DNA from: Linyphia triangularis
Taxonomy: Eukaryota; Arthropoda; Arachnida; Araneae; Linyphiidae
Direction of reading: 5' to 3'
DNA length: 64,000 nucleotides
NCBI GenBank assembly: GCA_963978545.1
Contig: OZ021721.1
Coordinates: 102,271,866-102,335,865, forward strand
Made by a program: the position numbers and the translations under genes. This document shows, piece by piece, positions 1-10,016 of the stretch. The notes beneath the pieces are model-generated. The model had not been told where the DNA came from. It saw only the letters and a program-made list of their open reading frames with translations, and searched no databases. Position 1 is the first letter of the stretch. Each line of letters begins with the position of its first letter.

Positions 1-167
1 TAATGCTGTGTGATAGTTGTCACTAGCATAGGATTGCACTAAAAACCATTTAAGAAGAATATTTTGCAATAATTTTACTAGTGATTTAAATTAAAAATAA
101 ATGTTTCCTGCATGAACATTGTCAATATTATACATAGGTAATTTAATACCTACGCCTTTTTTTTTAA

Positions 168-884
168 AGTATACATATACAATTGAGATGATTTTTTTAT
201 TTTTAGGTTATAAATTCAAACTTTTTGGCAGTACATCAGAATTAAAAATGATGCATTTATATAAATAAACTTTTTTTTCCGTCAATTTTTTAATTATCTA
301 ATTGCAATTAAAGTGACTAATTAGGACATTATTAGAATATAATAAATAAACTTGTAATTAACTTAGAGGTATGATTATTATTTCAAATAAAATATATTAT
401 ATTGAAGCATGCTGCTATGGAGAATTTTGAATTTGGCTGCAATATTTATTTAATTATAAATTTTTAAATAAAAAGTTTTAAAAAATACATAGTTTTTAAC
501 AAAAAATCAGGATTAAAATATTCATAAAAAATGTGTTTATAACAATATATGTCAGATTCACTATAGGAAACACATTCAAAACTTGTGTCTACAGAACAAA
601 ATTAGAATTTTGTAAATCGGACAATTATTATTAAGTTATGACAGATGGCATAAAGTCATATAACACAAAAATGTCATTCTTCAGAAAACGCGTTTAAAGT
701 TTACTACACTAATGAACGTGATACAAAACATGTTCACAAAACCCACTCTAATTTAAAAAGTAATTTGAGTCTCAGAAAGAAAATGGCATTATTTTAAAGG
801 TAATGAATTCGGGAATATTTTAAAACAAAAAAGCAAAACGCAGACTTGAGTCAATTTTTGCCATTCCTAATGTATATGTATACC
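168..884 (+). mobile_element. TTAA-flanked MITE, family A copy 1
   Basis: A 717-bp non-coding element with short terminal inverted repeats of the form AGTATACATATACA at the left and TGTATATGTATACC at the right. TTAA lies immediately outside both ends (164-167 and 885-888). A diverged copy in the opposite orientation lies at 21037-21658. TTAA target use and lack of an ORF fit a non-autonomous piggyBac- or Kolobok-type element; which superfamily drove it cannot be told from this window. Confidence 0.7.
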
Positions 885-1104
885 TTAAAGCTTTATTTAT
901 ATAAAATGTATGCAATGTTAGCGCCACCTTCCAGCGTTACAAAGTCAGTTAGTGATTGAGCGAGACAGTAATGAGCGTAACTCTTATACTAAAATTATTG
1001 GCAATGTTTACGTAAGAAACGGTTTTTTATTTTAAGTCACTAGTAAAATTATTTTATATTTATTAGAATAGGAGTTAATCTCATCATTGACTCACTCATT
1101 CTGT

Positions 1105-1290
1105 AGCCTACCGGATGGCTGTGTGGTTAGAGGTTAGAGCTGTGGATTCGCATGCCAAAGGTGCCGGGCAAGACATGGATGTTCGTTGTGGTTCGGAATC
1201 CACGTTAAGTCGTAGGTTATTAGGCGTCATTCTGTATAAAAATCGGTCGTTGAGTGTAAAAACATACCACTCACTCTGTAATGTCCTAAG
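1105..1290 (+). mobile_element. tRNA-derived SINE, family 1
   Basis: Begins with a tRNA-like head (ccggatggctgtgtggttag resembles an A box). It continues into a conserved body containing gttcgttgtggttcggaatcc, which recurs at 15104-15280, 61829-61987 and, inverted, at 31975-32135. The B box is degenerate here. Similar sequence ctcact..tctgta lies at both ends and may be a decayed target duplication. Confidence 0.7.
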
Positions 1291-2202
1291 ATGATGTATA
1301 TATACATATATATATCAGAATTTTTGCGTATGTTAAACTAAAGTGTTGTTATATTCATCAGTTTTTCAGCGGACATCTTGAACGTCAAGTTTTCAATAAA
1401 TGATTTAAATCTCCTCTAGTTCTTCTTTTCTGCAGCGTGTACATATTCAATTTTCTTAATCTTGTATCATTAGAATACAATGATAAACTCTGAACCATCT
1501 TTCTATCACTGAACTAAACCGTCTCCAGCCACTCAATGCCCTTTTTAAGATATGGTGATCAATATTGTACTGCATACACAAAATGCGGTCTAACTGATCT
1601 CCTTAGCAATGATAGAATGTATTTAGATTTATAAAAACATTTTTTTAAATACATCATAGTATCCAGTTAGATTTTTTACAGGCTGCTCCACACTGATGAA
1701 CCATTTTGAAATCTCTATGACGCCTAGATCTTTAACAATATCCTCATTGTTGATTTTAACACCTTGTAAATAATAAAAGGCATTTCTATTATTGCGCCTC
1801 ATGAGCAGAACTAGTTATTTTTTAATATTAAATAATTTACCCATTTAACAGCAATTTTGGTTAAATCCTCGTGAAATTGCATTCTCTGTACATCTGTACT
1901 TACAATTTCTATGATTTTTAAATCATTTAACGAACATGTTAACCTTACTTGCCATATTATCACTGCTATGTTTAATGAAGATAATAAATAAGTCAAGCCA
2001 AAGCAGCGAATTTTGTGGTACTCTACTTTTAATTACTGTCCATTTAATACACATGTAATTTCAACTTAAAATTCAGTGTAAAAACAAATTAAGCCACTTC
2101 AATCTAGCAATCTCATAAGCTTTTAAAGTACCCATGAAGTATACTATGGGAATAGGAAAGAGAAGTTTATATTTAGATATCATTAATTTAAATTTTGTAG
2201 AA
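1291..2202. other. no gene seen, AT-rich spacer
   Basis: Low-GC sequence with only short chance ORFs. It includes a short TATATA-rich patch near 1295-1315. No repeat boundaries, splice-like exon or RNA gene could be supported. Confidence 0.5.
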
Positions 2203-2415
2203 ATACCATGGGTCCCGGTGGTCCACTGAGTTTAATCTTCGAGATCGTGATTGGAAGGTTGCGGGTCATCCTGCCTTGCCGAACACCATACACTAATAGA
2301 ATGGGAAGTCTAAGATAACAATGGCTGGTGCACATTAAATCCTACATGGCTTTAAAGTCCTCTTGTGGTGGTAGGATTGGAGATAAGGTGCTCGCTCAGG
2401 TATCAACCTTGTTAT
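2203..2415 (+). mobile_element. SINE-like repeat, family 2
   Basis: A GC-richer block with a weak tRNA-like promoter half (gattggaaggttgcgggtcat). Its body contains aatggctggtgcacatt and a segment on cttgtggtggtag. The same ordered segments recur at 57403-57560, so this is a dispersed element. Poly(A) tail and target duplication are not clear. Confidence 0.45.
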
Positions 2416-2989
2416 TTGATATTTAAAATTACGATGCGGTAATTGGCTGTGATAAGCATACGCACCTAAATGTAGTAGAAATAGGCAACGGGAATTATTT
2501 AAAAACAAACTGTTTGTTTCGGTTAAAAACTTTAAACTAAATGACGTTGATATATGCTTATATGCATATTTGAAATTATTTTCAATTTAAAAGCAGACCA
2601 ATAAAAGAACATTATAAATCACTAAAACACCACAGTGACATCTGACACAAGAACAGGTTAGAGACTTTCAACAAAATGTAGTTTTCTGTGTGAGTATCTA
2701 GGCTCGATTATTCAATTACATTATAAAATAATCTATAAAAGATAAAATGATAAAAAGCAACAGATATCCTATCTTTTAGAAATATGTCAACAAAGTTTTT
2801 TCCTTCATACTTTAAAATGTATGAGAAACGACAAACTTTGTAGACGGATTCGCGTTTTTCCAAGAATAAGTCAAGAATTTGGTGATGCAAGAGACGAAAT
2901 GAATCTTTGTGAAAGTGTGTGGTGTAATACGTAAAATAGATTTTATTAAGTGAATCCATTTCTATAAAGTTAATCAAACATTGCAGAAA

Positions 2990-3355
2990 GAAAATATTAA
3001 ATTGAATATTAAAGTGAATGAAAATTTAGATTGAATATTAAAGGGAATGTAATTTTTAAATTGAATGTCAAAGTGAATGTAATTTTAAATTGAATATTTA
3101 AGTGAATGAAATTTTGGATTACATTTTAAATTGAATGTAATATTAAAGTAAATCAAACTTTAGATTGAATTTTAAACTAAATGTAATTTTCAATTAAATA
3201 TTAAAGTGAATATAATTTTGGATCAAATTTTAAAGTGAATGTAATTTTCAATTGAATATTAATGTAAATGAAATTTTAGATTGAATTTTCAAGTGAATGT
3301 AATTTTCAATTGAATATTAATGTGAATTAAATTTTAGTTTACATATTAAAATGAA
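2990..3355. repeat. minisatellite, ~28-bp unit
   Basis: About 12 degenerate copies of a unit close to attgaatattaaagtgaatg followed by taatttt. Units alternate between gaatatt and gaatgtaat forms. Very AT-rich and non-coding. Confidence 0.85.
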
Positions 3356-3580
3356 GGCATTTTAAAGTGATAACTAATATGGGTTGTCAGCTTGTTTCTG
3401 CATCATTGACCTTATTATTAATTTTTAGAGACATAATATCAGTTTGAGTATTTCTTTGAAACAAATGAATTTTCGCACAAAGTATAAATTGTTTTCCATT
3501 CAAATTTTGTCAATGATCTCTTACTACTATTATGATAAAAAATAAATTAGTTTGCTTTGAAGCAATATTTCTTCAGAAAT

Positions 3581-3583
<3 letters not shown>

Positions 3584-3673
<90 letters not shown>
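3584..3673. repeat. (TA)n microsatellite, left part
   Basis: Pure TA repeat that ends exactly at the left end of the 3.4-kb transposon and resumes at its right end (7052-7083). It is therefore the insertion target of that transposon. Confidence 0.95.
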
Positions 3674-3675
<2 letters not shown>

Positions 3676-3676
<1 letters not shown>

Positions 3677-4005
3677 GGCGTATCGAAAAAATCGAAGTTT
3701 ATCAAATCTCTTAGCGGTAGTGCGGAAAATTTGTGGACACTCATTAGTAATAAGTGTGTGAAATTTTAAAACTCTGGGTTAATATCTTCTGTCGCCTCAA
3801 TGGGCCCCAAAGTTCCGAAAATTGGGCTAAAAGTGTTTAAAATTCAAAAATTCCTAAAAATTGCCATATTTCGTTTAACGATTGGGGGTAATGGTTAAAT
3901 ATTAGTATTGTTTAACAGCAACAACTATAATTTTTTTTTTAAATTATAGGTTAATACCTTCTGTCGCCTCAGTGAACCGGAAATTCCGAAAATTTGAATA
4001 AAAAG
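3676..4005 (+). repeat. left terminal inverted repeat of the 3.4-kb element
   Basis: Matches the reverse complement of 6725-7049 with scattered mismatches and small indels. It contains two copies of a motif reading ggttaatatcttctgtcgcc (3777 and 3949). A third, partial copy lies just inside, at 4113-4129. Such repeated subterminal motifs are typical transposase-binding sites; that role is inferred. Confidence 0.85.
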
Positions 4006-4398
4006 GAATACAATTCAATATTAAATCAGCAGTCGCAGAGTTCGTTGATCGTTTTGAGGTAGCGCGTAGTAAAAATTACTTTTTCCAACAACAAAAAGTA
4101 TGCAAGAATTATTGGTTAATATCTTCTACCACACTGGGTTTGGCATACTGCCAGAAAAGTAAAGTGGAACACCCCTATTTTCACCTCGAGAAACAAATCG
4201 GAGCGACCAATAAATCAAGTGATTATTTTCAATTTTTTTAGTATTTAGTCTAACTCTAGAATATTTTCTTTCAATTAGTTTCGATCTTCATATCAAACAT
4301 ATTTGCAGCAATGTAGTCGTTTCTTTTTAAGGAATTTTTTTACTCGTAGCTTAGTGTCGTAGTCATTTGTTAGTAAAAGATATTGGTAAATATTAGAA

Positions 4399-6623
4399 AT
4401 GCAAGAATCATCGCATTCAAAGTTTTCAAGTCGACAAATGCTGAAATGCCCTATTTTTGGAACACCGAAGGATTTTTCACGCATGCTGCCAACACATGAA
4501 AACATCATAAGATGTTGCGCCTATGAGAGATGGAGTATTGGTAATGAAACTGATGGAAATAAAGAACTATGCTTCTCTGTTATTGCAGAAACTGTTGCTT
4601 TGAAAATTGAAAGTTTATACGTCGATTCATCCATTCCTTCTGTTTCACATAAGCGTGTTTGTGATATGATACACGCTTACCATAAAAAATATCGTTCACT
4701 CATGAAAAATATAAAACGTGTGGGAAGAAGCAAGACTGCTCTTAAAAATGTTGAGAACTTTAAAACGGAAGCAAAGAAACTATTCGCCATATCTTCCTGT
4801 AAATGCGCTATTTTTAAGGAGTGTATCTGTCCAAAAGAGAGCAAAGTTCCGCCAAATGAGCAGGCGTTCCTCAAAGACCAAAGAACGGAAAGAAAAATGT
4901 TCATTGGAAGTGTTGATGTACCCGAAACAAAACGACTTCAGAAACGTCAAATGCGAGTACAACAAAGTGCCGTGCAAAGTAAAAAAAAGGCGACTCCTGC
5001 TTCTGTTTCAAGCTTTACTCTGGAAAATGAAGATATGATGGAGGTGGAGGTGGATACTAAAGACGCGCCCTACACACCGTTTCTTCAGCAGGATTCAAAT
5101 AGTCTTCAGATGCGTGTAAAATTGGACAACACAATTATTGTCAGTCAAAGATATGGTGTTTCTAACAGAGCCACGGCTGCTATTGCATCGAGTATTATGA
5201 AAGATTTGGGTTTAATATCGGAATCGAATTCCAGTCTCGTCACAGACAAAAACAAAGTATGGAGGGGAAAATCAAGAGTTTACAAGCAAATGGTATCAAA
5301 ATTAAATGAAAATCGTTCCAATCTATCTGGCCTTTATTTTGATGGCCGGCATGGCAAAACTTTAACATCAGAAACACTCAAGGGAAAGTTCAGTTCCAAA
5401 GAACCATTACAGAAGCACATTACTGTATTGTATCGGAGCCTGGTTCTTCGTACGTGGGGCATGTTACTCCTGAAAGTGGATGTAGTCTTCATGTATCGAA
5501 CAGCATTTACGAATACGTAACAAGTACTTTTTGGGATGATTTTAGCAAACTCACAGTTGTCGGGTGTGACGGCACTGTGGTGAACACAGGAATGTTTACT
5601 GATGTAATTCGCAGGCTTGAAATGAAACTTCAGAGACCACTCAAATGGATTGTCTGCTTACTTCATTGTAATGAGTTGCCATTACGACACTTATTCCAGT
5701 CAATAGACGGCAAGTCTTCTGGCCCTTCATCTTACACTGGAGACATTGGACGAAAACTTAAAGGATGTGAAAAACTTTCTGTCGTTGCTTTTAATAATAT
5801 TAAATGCGAGTTGCCACACATTGATAGTAGATTACTCAGTTCAGATCAGAAATACTTATTCGACATTTGCACTGCCATTAGTTCTGGCATTTGTAGTTTA
5901 GATCTAGCTAACCGAGAACCGGGAACGTTGAATTTGGCCCGCTGGCTAACAACTGCAAATCGAATACTGAGGTTATATATATCTACATCAGACCCATCAA
6001 ATAAGCTACTAACTTTAGTTGAATTCATTCTAAGAGTCTACGCACCCTCATGGTTCCGAATTGAGATTAATCACTCCATAAAAGATGGTCCTAGACATCT
6101 GTAGCATTTCATAAGCTCATCTCTGTACTTGCCTATGAAGTATTGTGACGTAATCGATCCAGTTATTTCTCGAAACGCTTATTTTGCTGCTCCAGAAAAC
6201 ATGCTTTTGGCCATGTTGACTGATGAAAGATGTCATATCAGAATCATTGCAGCTCGAAGAATAATAAAGGCAAGAGAAATTAGCCGAGGTGTACGCAGAT
6301 TCGTTATTCCTGATATCAATTTTGATGCTGAAGACTACATTGATCTCATTGACTGGAAAAATTGTTTTGTGACATCGCCGCCAGTTCTCCGAGAGATAAG
6401 TTCTCAAGATCTTTTGAAAATGACAGAGGACGGTATGCCGAAGGCCTGCTGGCACTTCATACAATTTCCTTCACATACACAAGCAATCGAGCGTATTGTG
6501 AAACTTGTCACGGCAGCCTCCGAGAAAACAGTTGGGCCTGAAAACAGGGATAAATTCATAAGAGCTACTCTAGAATCCAGAAAACACATGTCGAAATTCG
6601 AGACAAAAAAGGATTACAAGTAG
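4399..6623 (+). pseudogene. broken DDE/CxxH transposase-like gene
   Basis: Three open segments (4399-5520, 5454-6104, 6129-6623) form one product of about 740 codons. I recognise it as a widespread arthropod family of unnamed proteins, from memory. The N-terminal part has a Cys cluster, CKCAIFKECIC (near 4798-4830). Then come FDGRHGKT (first Asp codon 5341), GCDGTVVNTG (second Asp codon 5568) and CLLH (Cys codon 5655, His codon 5664). A long helical-looking stretch follows, and finally HTQAIERIVKL with a Glu codon at 6489. By analogy with hAT transposases these would be the D, D, CxxH and E of an RNase-H-like catalytic core; that is inference. Two lesions: frame 1 passes to frame 3 around 5390-5410, as expected of a 1-base deletion, and an in-frame TAG lies at 6102-6104, between the CxxH and Glu motifs. 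The start at 4399 is the first ATG in frame; the true start is not proven. Confidence 0.8.
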
Positions 6624-6724
6624 TAATGCTATCGTCAATTGTATATTTGAAAGGCAATACAATTTATGATCCCTTTAAAATGAGGTAAGTGTGACGTGTA
6701 TTTTTTATTTATTTTTTTGAAATT

Positions 6725-7048
6725 TAGCCTTTTATTTTCCAAAATTTGGTGTTGCTGAAGTAGCAGAAGATATTAACCTATAATTATAAAAAAAAATCAT
6801 AGTTGTTGTTGTCAAAAATAGTAACTAGTAAGCACCATCCTTAAACTTACAGCAAAATCTGGAATTTTTTATGAATTTTTGAATTTTAATCACTTTTAGT
6901 CCAAATTTCGGAACTTTCGAGCTATTGAGGCGACAGAAGATATTAACCCAGAGTTTTAAAATTTCACACACGTATTAATGATGGGTGTCCACAAATTTTC
7001 CGCACTACCGCTAAAAGATTTGAAAAATTTCGATTTTTTCGATACGCC

Positions 7049-7049
<1 letters not shown>
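6725..7049 (-). repeat. right terminal inverted repeat of the 3.4-kb element
   Basis: Reverse-complement partner of 3676-4005. It carries two inverted copies of the subterminal motif (6756-6778 and 6926-6949). Confidence 0.85.

Positions 7050-7051
<2 letters not shown>

Positions 7052-7083
<32 letters not shown>
7052..7083. repeat. (TA)n microsatellite, right part
   Basis: Continuation of the TA tract that was split by the 3.4-kb transposon. Confidence 0.9.
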
Positions 7084-7085
<2 letters not shown>

Positions 7086-7514
7086 CATTTTTTGCAAAAA
7101 GGAAGGTTACTTCATCATTTTTCTACACATAAAGAAAAGAGACGGTCCATACCAAATGTCATAAAAATTGAAAATAAAATCGAAATTCGTGTTTCAAAGG
7201 GTTAAGAGGCTCTAAATCCAAAAAAATTCAAATGCATACTTTGACACTTTTTTATTATTCCTTAGAACATAATCTGTTTCTTTCATTAAATGACTCAAGG
7301 TCTTAGTTCATACAAACCTATATAATAATAAAAAATATGCAATTTCAAAGGACGAAAGCAAAACTGTCAAAATAAGCATATGAATTTTTTTTTTGATTTG
7401 GGCCTTTTTAACTTATGACGGCAGTATAGGACAGGGACATATTGACAATTCCTTTTAAATTGATAGCAATTTCAAAGTGATTTTCTTTGAAAATCAAGTA
7501 GTGGCCTTATTTTT

Positions 7515-8010
7515 AAATTAAACTTTCAAATATGCTACTCCAACAAACTAAACTCGTTCAATACGATTCCAAACTATGGGACAGTAAGTAAAAGGCAGTA
7601 AATATAATTGTTCATCCACCGTCATTCCAGTAATACTCAATTCATTGAAATACCACCAAATCACCCTGTTACTAAAATCTGTTTTCGCCCTTGCATGAAA
7701 GTTCACTTCAGACATGTACGGGGGAGGCGGGGAAGTGTCTTCTTTGGAAATCAAGTCACAGCTTATTTTTAAAATAAACTTTCAAATATGTTACCCGAAC
7801 AAACTAAACTCATTCAATACAATTCCAAACTATGTGACAGTAAGTAAAAGGTAGTAAATACAATTTGTTCATCCACCGTCATTCCAGCAGTACTCAATTC
7901 ATTGAAATTCCACCAAATCACCCTGTTACTAAAATCTATTTTCACCCTTACCTGAAAGTTCACTTCAGACATGTAGGGGGGTTCGGAAACGATCAAACTC
8001 TTCACCTCCA
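7515..8010. repeat. tandem duplication, ~256-bp period
   Basis: Two similar copies, about 7515-7755 and 7771-8010. Shared landmarks are aactttcaaatatg (7521 and 7777), ttcatccaccgtcattccag and catcaccctgttactaaaat-like segments. Minus-strand translation of both copies gives a shared peptide around SNRVIWW.FNELS, followed by GMTVDEQ. The copies then diverge by a frameshift after DEQ. Confidence 0.85.
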
Positions 8011-8189
8011 ATATGCTCTTCTCTAAAAGGAGCTTTTAACACTTGAGAATCTAAATCGGCTCTCTCCAAGGCGAGATTCCAGGAAGTATAGCGGAAAAAT
8101 TCTTCAAGAGCTTCTGCTTGGTGGGGTGTTGAACAGCGAAGTGACTGGGAAACTTTGAAAGAAGCTACTTTTTTGTTAGTTTCGATCTT
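7965..8189 (-). CDS. possible coding remnant or exon, unknown product
   Basis: On the minus strand a stop-to-stop frame of 74 codons without an ATG runs through GC-richer sequence. Its central peptide contains HQAEALEEFFRYTSWNL, followed shortly by KAPFREEHIGG. The composition (charged, aromatic, few low-complexity runs) looks more like protein than chance AT-rich translation. A possible acceptor (tttcccag, read on the minus strand near 8143-8150) and a possible donor (ggag/gtgaag near 8000) would bound an exon. I do not recognise the protein. It could equally be a decayed transposon or gene fragment, since it abuts the 256-bp duplication. Confidence 0.3.
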   Translation of the reverse strand, partial: KIETNKKVASFKVSQSLRCSTPHQAEALEEFFRYTSWNLALERADLDSQVLKAPFREEHIGGEEFDRFRTPLHV

Positions 8190-8239
8190 TCACGGGTTCT
8201 TTTTCTAGGCAGTAAGTCGAAAATCGGGTTGTTCTTTCT

Positions 8240-8440
8240 GAAATTAATTGCTGGTTTTGAAGTTGTTCAAGAGTGGGAAATTATTTTTTTGCTTATTTAC
8301 AGGGAACGTGTCAGTTTCATTTCTGAAAAGTCTTAGCTTTATGAAATTAATTGCTGGTTTTGAAGTTGTTCAAGAGTGGGAAAAGATTTTTTGATTATTT
8401 ACAGGTAACGTGTCAGTTTCAATTCTGAAATGTTTCTATT
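8240..8440. repeat. tandem duplication, 103-bp period
   Basis: Two copies share aaattaattgctggttttga, gttgttcaagagtggg, ttatttacagg and aacgtgtcagtttca. Non-coding. Confidence 0.85.
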
Positions 8441-8551
8441 TAGACAGAGGTATGGATGGTGTTAATTTGTTAGGTAGTGATTATAGTTATGGTTGAGATA
8501 TTGCAGGATATCGTAGCAGTTTTAGTATTGATTTTAAAATACTTTTTTTAA

Positions 8552-9120
8552 GTGGAGTTGTTACCCTCTATACATGTAATGTTAATTTGGCATATTTCAT
8601 GGACCTCTTTCTCAGAAAGTAATTGATATGGAAGCCTAATTTTTTCCAGTGCATTTAGAAGACACTTGTTATTCTACAGAAGTTAGCTTTTGATTGTAAT
8701 TCATTTACATTTTTTAAATGAATTATCGTGAAAGTCATTCAAATTTGTTAAAAAAATCACAAGTTGTTTTTTTTTGCCAAAATAAGCCAAAACATATTTT
8801 TAAAATAATAATAAAATCTCATTTCAATATATACAGATACATAAAAAGAATATGTAGTAAAGTTTAAGAAAATAGTTTGTGCAGTTTCCAAGATGAAGGT
8901 ACATGAATAGTGAAAAATGTAGTTTTGGAAAAATTGTATTTCAAAGAAAACTTACTTACACTAATAATTATCAATTTTGTATTCAAAAAATTATTAAAAA
9001 TACTTCTATTTAAGGTATTATTACAAATGAGGTATCCTTTTAAAGGGTAGAATTTAAATTTTGATAAACAATAATAAACTCAAACTCGATTGCTTATAAA
9101 TTTTAGGATACCAACTTCCC
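8552..9120 (+). mobile_element. TTAA MITE, family B copy 1
   Basis: A 569-bp element with TIRs GTGGAGTTGTTACC and GGATACCAACTTCCC, flanked by TTAA on both sides (8548-8551 and 9121-9124). This is the best-preserved target duplication of the five family B copies. Sequence outside the element on the two sides (8440-8550 and 9280-9375) is itself similar, so it landed in or near an older local duplication. Confidence 0.85.
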
Positions 9121-9955
9121 TTAAGTCTTACGACTTTTGCTTAGCAATAATTTTTTGTGGAGTAGTAGTTAAAGTTGTAGTTATGATTGATATATTTAAA
9201 TAGATAGTATCACTTTTAGTGTCGACTTTACATTTATTTTTTCAGTCTTGGAGTTGCGTTTGGCATTAAATTTGTGTGTCAATTGATATGGAGTGTGTTA
9301 ATTTGTCAGGCAGTAGTTATAAAGGTATTGAAAGCTATTGAAGCCTTTTTAGTATTGATTTTCGATTTACTTTTTTTCAGTCTTTTTCTTTAGTTTGATT
9401 TATTTTTCTATTTCAATTCGCATGGAGTTCAGTTTTATGAAAATTAATTTGATTTCAAATGAATTAAATTCAATAAAACTTATTTTAATGAATTATAATT
9501 AAATTGCTACGATTACTCCTATCAATGATTATATTTAAGTACTTATTTGAAAAGTATTAATAAAAGCACTTGAAATATTTAATACGAGGAATAAAAAAGT
9601 AATTTATACATATCCGTATTGACATTCACAAGCATATACGTGCGACTGTGAAATGTTTAGTTTGGTTTCATAAACTTGCAAGAAAATGAAAAAATAATAA
9701 ATTAACTTATGATGAAAAAAATATTTGAATTAAAAATAGATTTACATTAAGATAAGTTTGGTAATAATACGTGATTGCTTAAGGGATAAAAATAACATTA
9801 AACTTTAAAAGTAGCACTAAGCACTATTGACAAATGTATTGTAATAAAAAAAATTAATGTAAATATTATTAAAGTTCAAAACCATGAATATATATTTTTA
9901 CTATATTTGTTTAACCAGTGTTAATTAATATGTGTAATTTTTTTTTTAATTTCAG

Positions 9956-10016
9956 GTTGGAGTATGAGCACTGTCTTCTGCAACTAGTTAAGACTGAAAG
10001 TTTTGGAACTTCGCAA
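9956..10016 (+). CDS. candidate 61-bp internal exon
   Basis: A strong acceptor (a T-rich tract ending atttcag at 9955) is followed by 61 bases open in one frame and then a donor-like gtacgt at 10017. The frame, starting after one base, reads LEYEHCLLQLVKTESFGTSQ. The protein is not recognised. If real, the window lies within a long intron-rich gene on the plus strand. No neighbouring exon was identified with confidence, so this remains a prediction. Confidence 0.3.

Larger units (their letters stand above)
3674..7051 (+). mobile_element. 3.4-kb DNA transposon with long TIRs
   Basis: A complete element bounded by inverted termini TAGGGCGTATCG and CGATACGCCCTA. The inverted similarity runs about 330 bp inward, to roughly 4005 and 6725, with mismatches. 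TA dinucleotides flank both ends; because TA is palindromic and the target is a TA tract, the cut could be placed one or two bases either way. Inside lies a single broken transposase-like gene on the plus strand (4399-6623). The 2-bp TA target differs from the 8-bp duplication of hAT elements, although the protein carries a CxxH motif of the kind found in hAT, MULE, P and related transposases. It is non-autonomous as it stands. Superfamily assignment is left open. Confidence 0.85.

Noticed and set aside
2990..3355. regularly spaced repeats, considered as a CRISPR-like array
   Set aside because: Units are contiguous and degenerate with no unique spacers, in a eukaryotic setting; a minisatellite.
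3532..3714. 60-codon plus-strand ORF rich in Ile-Tyr
   Set aside because: Translation of the (TA)n tract.
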